Source of the DNA: a virus
DNA: 32,690 nt
Reading direction: 5' to 3' (one strand)
IMG/VR virus record: IMGVR_UViG_3300010885_052543
Span: 1-32,690 of that record
The translations under genes and the position numbers were made by a program. Positions 31,209 through 32,690 of the stretch are shown here, piece after piece. The notes under the pieces are model-generated. The model searched no databases. It was given only the letters and a program-made list of their open reading frames with translations, and was not told the origin of the DNA. Each line of letters starts with the position of its first letter. The first letter of the stretch is position 1.

Positions 31209-31606
31209 TTACGATGCCTTTCATGCGTAAAAGAGGGTGCAAGGAACCTTTCCCGCACAAACATGCGCCCGGCTGAATAGGAAAAAGACCGCCAGCGCGG
31301 CATCTTCATGTGAGCGCAACGATCCTGCCACTTGAGAATGGCAGGCCATGAAAAATACCGCCCGCCAAAACCACGAACCGGCGCAGGAAAACCACAAGAG
31401 CCGATGCGCCGCCGCCGAGCAACAAACTCACCAACCGAGCAACGAAAAAAAAGCGGCGCAATTTCATCCGCTGACACAAACCCAAGCACAATCAAGTGAG
31501 CAGAGCTCTTTTTTTTATCTTCGCGCTGCCGTGGCCCGCGCCGCACCCAATACACAATGCGCCGCTTGCCTTGATAGCGAATTTCAAGACGCCGCTTCCA
31601 ACCCAT
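31193..31606 (-). CDS. Uncertain hypothetical protein, 137 aa, low-GC ORF upstream of int
   Basis: An open frame from ATG 31606 to 31193, 17 bases after the preceding gene and overlapping the integrase start by 16 bases. That tight fit in the leftward operon argues for it. Against it, the composition is poorer in G/C than the neighbours, the sequence is rich in Arg, Phe and Trp, and two eight-base homopolymer runs (31445-31452 and 31509-31516) invite frameshifts. No family recognised. An upstream ATG at 31714 would overlap the previous gene. Confidence 0.4.
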   Translation of the reverse strand: MGWKRRLEIRYQGKRRIVYWVRRGPRQREDKKKSSAHLIVLGFVSADEIAPLFFRCSVGEFVARRRRIGSCGFPAPVRGFGGRYFSWPAILKWQDRCAHMKMPRWRSFSYSAGRMFVRERFLAPSFTHERHRKWLEE

Positions 31607-31623
31607 GATGGCCTTGCCCTTTC

Positions 31624-31854
31624 CTATTCCTGCCCGGCAGGCTGGCGCCCGCGGCTTTGCCAGCCTTGCGGCGCCGGGTTCATCGCGTGCCAGCGCGCCG
31701 CCTTGTCCAACCATTCCGCGACCACTGGCGGAACCGGCAAAGACCCCGCCGCCCAGCGCCGCACCAGCCTATCATCGCAGCCCAGCGCTTCCGCCAGGCT
31801 GCGCTGCGACCAGCGCAGGCAGCCAAGGCAAGCGCGCAATTCAAAGGGGGTCAT
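31624..31854 (-). CDS. Small helix-turn-helix protein, 76 aa
   Basis: The start at 31854 overlaps the preceding stop (ATGA at 31851-31854); an ATG at 31860 is two codons longer. FELRACLGCLRWSQRSLAEALGCDDRLVRRWAAGSLPVPPVVAEWLDKAARWH is a clear Cro-type HTH filling most of the protein. It could control the integrase operon or act as an excisionase-like architectural factor, since it lies two genes upstream of int. Different in sequence from the tandem XRE pair at 1764-2482. Confidence 0.75.
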   Translation of the reverse strand: MTPFELRACLGCLRWSQRSLAEALGCDDRLVRRWAAGSLPVPPVVAEWLDKAARWHAMNPAPQGWQSRGRQPAGQE

Positions 31855-32117
31855 GGCCACCAGCCAATTGCATCGGCCATCATTTGAAAGCGTGGATCAT
31901 ACATGGCCCCGCCGTATTTGAAGGGGCGATCAGCCAGGCTTTCATTGCGGCACAGCAGCGCCACGCCTAGATGCGCCGTTTCTTCATCGCTGGCCGCTTG
32001 CAAAACCGCCAGATAAATCCCCGGCGCAGGCCCAATGTTTTCATCATTGGAAATGTCCGCCATTTCCCTTTTCACATAAAGACGAACCAGCTCCGCCGCC
32101 TTTGAAATGTCGCGCAT
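31851..32117 (-). CDS. Hypothetical protein, 88 aa
   Basis: GGAAAG lies directly before the ATG at 32117. The protein is acidic and probably helical (AAELVRLYVKREMADISND, GIYLAVLQAASDEETAHLGVALL), ending in aromatic sequence (MADAIGWWP). No family recognised. It is translationally coupled to the HTH protein that follows, so the two may act together. Confidence 0.65.
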   Translation of the reverse strand: MRDISKAAELVRLYVKREMADISNDENIGPAPGIYLAVLQAASDEETAHLGVALLCRNESLADRPFKYGGAMYDPRFQMMADAIGWWP

Positions 32118-32158
32118 CTTTCCACCCTTTCCCGTTTCAAGCCCTGATTGGCTTGGAT

Positions 32159-32180
32159 GATGGCAGCGCTTGCTGCCATC
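32159..32180. repeat. Perfect nine-base inverted repeat between leftward genes
   Basis: GATGGCAGC, loop GCTT, GCTGCCATC. It lies in the 81-base gap between the 94-aa gene (stop at 32199) and the next leftward gene (start 32117). There is no T run on either side, so it is more likely an RNA processing or pausing hairpin, or a protein site, than an intrinsic terminator. Confidence 0.6.
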
Positions 32181-32198
32181 GCCAAAGCCAGCCCTTGC

Positions 32199-32483
32199 CT
32201 AGCCAAATAAACTGCCCTGCCGCGCCGCCTCAGCCTGCCGCATCATGCGTGCGGCCAAGCGCTTGGCATTCTCCTCAGCCTTTTCCCAGGCGGCCAAGGC
32301 TTTGAAGTGTGCAGAATGTGCAACCCACAGCTTGCTTTCAGTATCGCGCAGCGCGGCTATGTTTTTCTTGCTCCGGCTGCGATCCACCGCATTTTGTGCC
32401 AGCTTGAAAGCATGCACAGCATCATCATACCCAGCTTCTGCCGCATCGCTGACCATCTTCAATTCATCGCAGGTGAAAGACAT
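32199..32483 (-). CDS. Hypothetical helical protein, 94 aa
   Basis: Starts 10 bases after the stop of the LPD29 gene, with GGGGGCGGG just upstream, so it is in the same transcript. Almost entirely helical and charged (SDAAEAGYDDAVHAFKLAQNAVDRSRSKKNIAAL, AHFKALAAWEKAEENAKRLAARMMRQAEAARQ), probably coiled coil, with a short QGSLFG tail. Tails of the type Q-x-x-L-F can bind the sliding clamp, but the match is weak. Function unknown. Confidence 0.65.
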   Translation of the reverse strand: MSFTCDELKMVSDAAEAGYDDAVHAFKLAQNAVDRSRSKKNIAALRDTESKLWVAHSAHFKALAAWEKAEENAKRLAARMMRQAEAARQGSLFG

Positions 32484-32493
32484 GCCCGCCCCC

Positions 32494-32690
32494 TCAGATA
32501 TGGCTATTGGTGGAGCGCGCCACCATCAAAGCCCCGTCAATCACCTTGGCGCGGGAACTGACCACACGCACAGCGTCCAATTCATCGCGGGCGCCGCCTT
32601 GATTGCCAAACACGTTTTGCCAGCCGCCGCGCCGCGCGATAAAGCCCTTGATGCGCGCCTCAAATTCTTGGCTGGTATTCCGGCGACAAA
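32494..32690 (-). CDS. LPD29-domain protein, C-terminal part (5' end at 505 via the circle)
   Basis: This is the end of the gene listed at 1-505. The stop is TGA at 32494-32496. Positions 32568-32690 repeat 1-123, and 32494-32567 hold the final 24 codons, ending in VARSTNSHI. The frame is open and continuous across the join, which confirms the circular genome. Confidence 0.85.
   Translation of the reverse strand, partial: CRRNTSQEFEARIKGFIARRGGWQNVFGNQGGARDELDAVRVVSSRAKVIDGALMVARSTNSHI
32568..32690. repeat. Terminal redundancy, right copy (identical to 1-123)
   Basis: Exact copy of the first 123 bases, see the left copy. Removing one copy gives a 32,567-bp circle. Confidence 0.95.

Noticed and set aside
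1-32690. CRISPR arrays, insertion sequences or transposase genes
   Set aside because: No regularly spaced repeats of CRISPR size and no transposase motifs were seen on either strand.

Overview
The window is a complete, circularly closed genome of a temperate, short-tailed (podovirus-type) dsDNA phage. Its first 123 bases recur exactly as its last 123 (32568-32690). The junction lies inside a gene that reads continuously across it, so the unit genome is 32,567 bp. DNA is GC-rich with strong G/C third positions. The attachment site copies the 3' end of a tRNA-Lys(CTT) of the type found in Alphaproteobacteria, so the host is probably an alphaproteobacterium; nothing here fixes the genus.

Layout. 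A leftward (minus) module runs from about 2.5 kb through position 1, across the circle junction, and down to 29.99 kb. It holds two tandem XRE-type regulators, a cluster of four small overlapping genes behind an operator-covered promoter, a protein with LPD29 (a large-polyvalent-protein-associated domain) behind its own near-consensus promoter, several small unknowns including another HTH protein, and a tyrosine integrase. Everything from 2551 to 29790 is rightward. It begins with a Cro-like regulator that faces the XRE genes across a second copy of the operator. Next come a GTTAC iteron cluster around an AT-rich dyad (candidate origin), a possible small terminase, a Myb/zinc-ribbon protein with an apparent frameshift, a Toprim primase, a helicase-like ATPase and the large terminase.

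The morphogenesis block is T7-like in order and protein type: portal (gp8-like), Bbp19-like protein, scaffold, major capsid, holins and a transglycosylase-like lysin, tail tubular proteins A and B, then three large proteins in the position of the T7 internal core (one with a lytic transglycosylase domain, one with a ddrB-ParB domain), and a tailspike with a T7-fiber-type anchor and a pectate-lyase-like beta-helix. No phage RNA polymerase is present, so host polymerase presumably transcribes everything.

How it works together. The two matching operators (TATCAC-N5-GTGAT) and the divergent XRE/Cro-like pair look like the lysis-lysogeny switch. The integrase and the tRNA-Lys attP, next to four TTCCAACT repeats, provide integration. 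The iteron cluster with primase and helicase provides replication. Terminator-like hairpins on both sides of the capsid gene suggest its expression is tuned separately inside one long late operon. The most interesting items are the dyad-symmetric origin candidate, the two-operator switch with tandem regulators, the ParB-like domain inside a virion injection-type protein together with the separately promoted LPD29 gene, and the structured leader upstream of the capsid gene.
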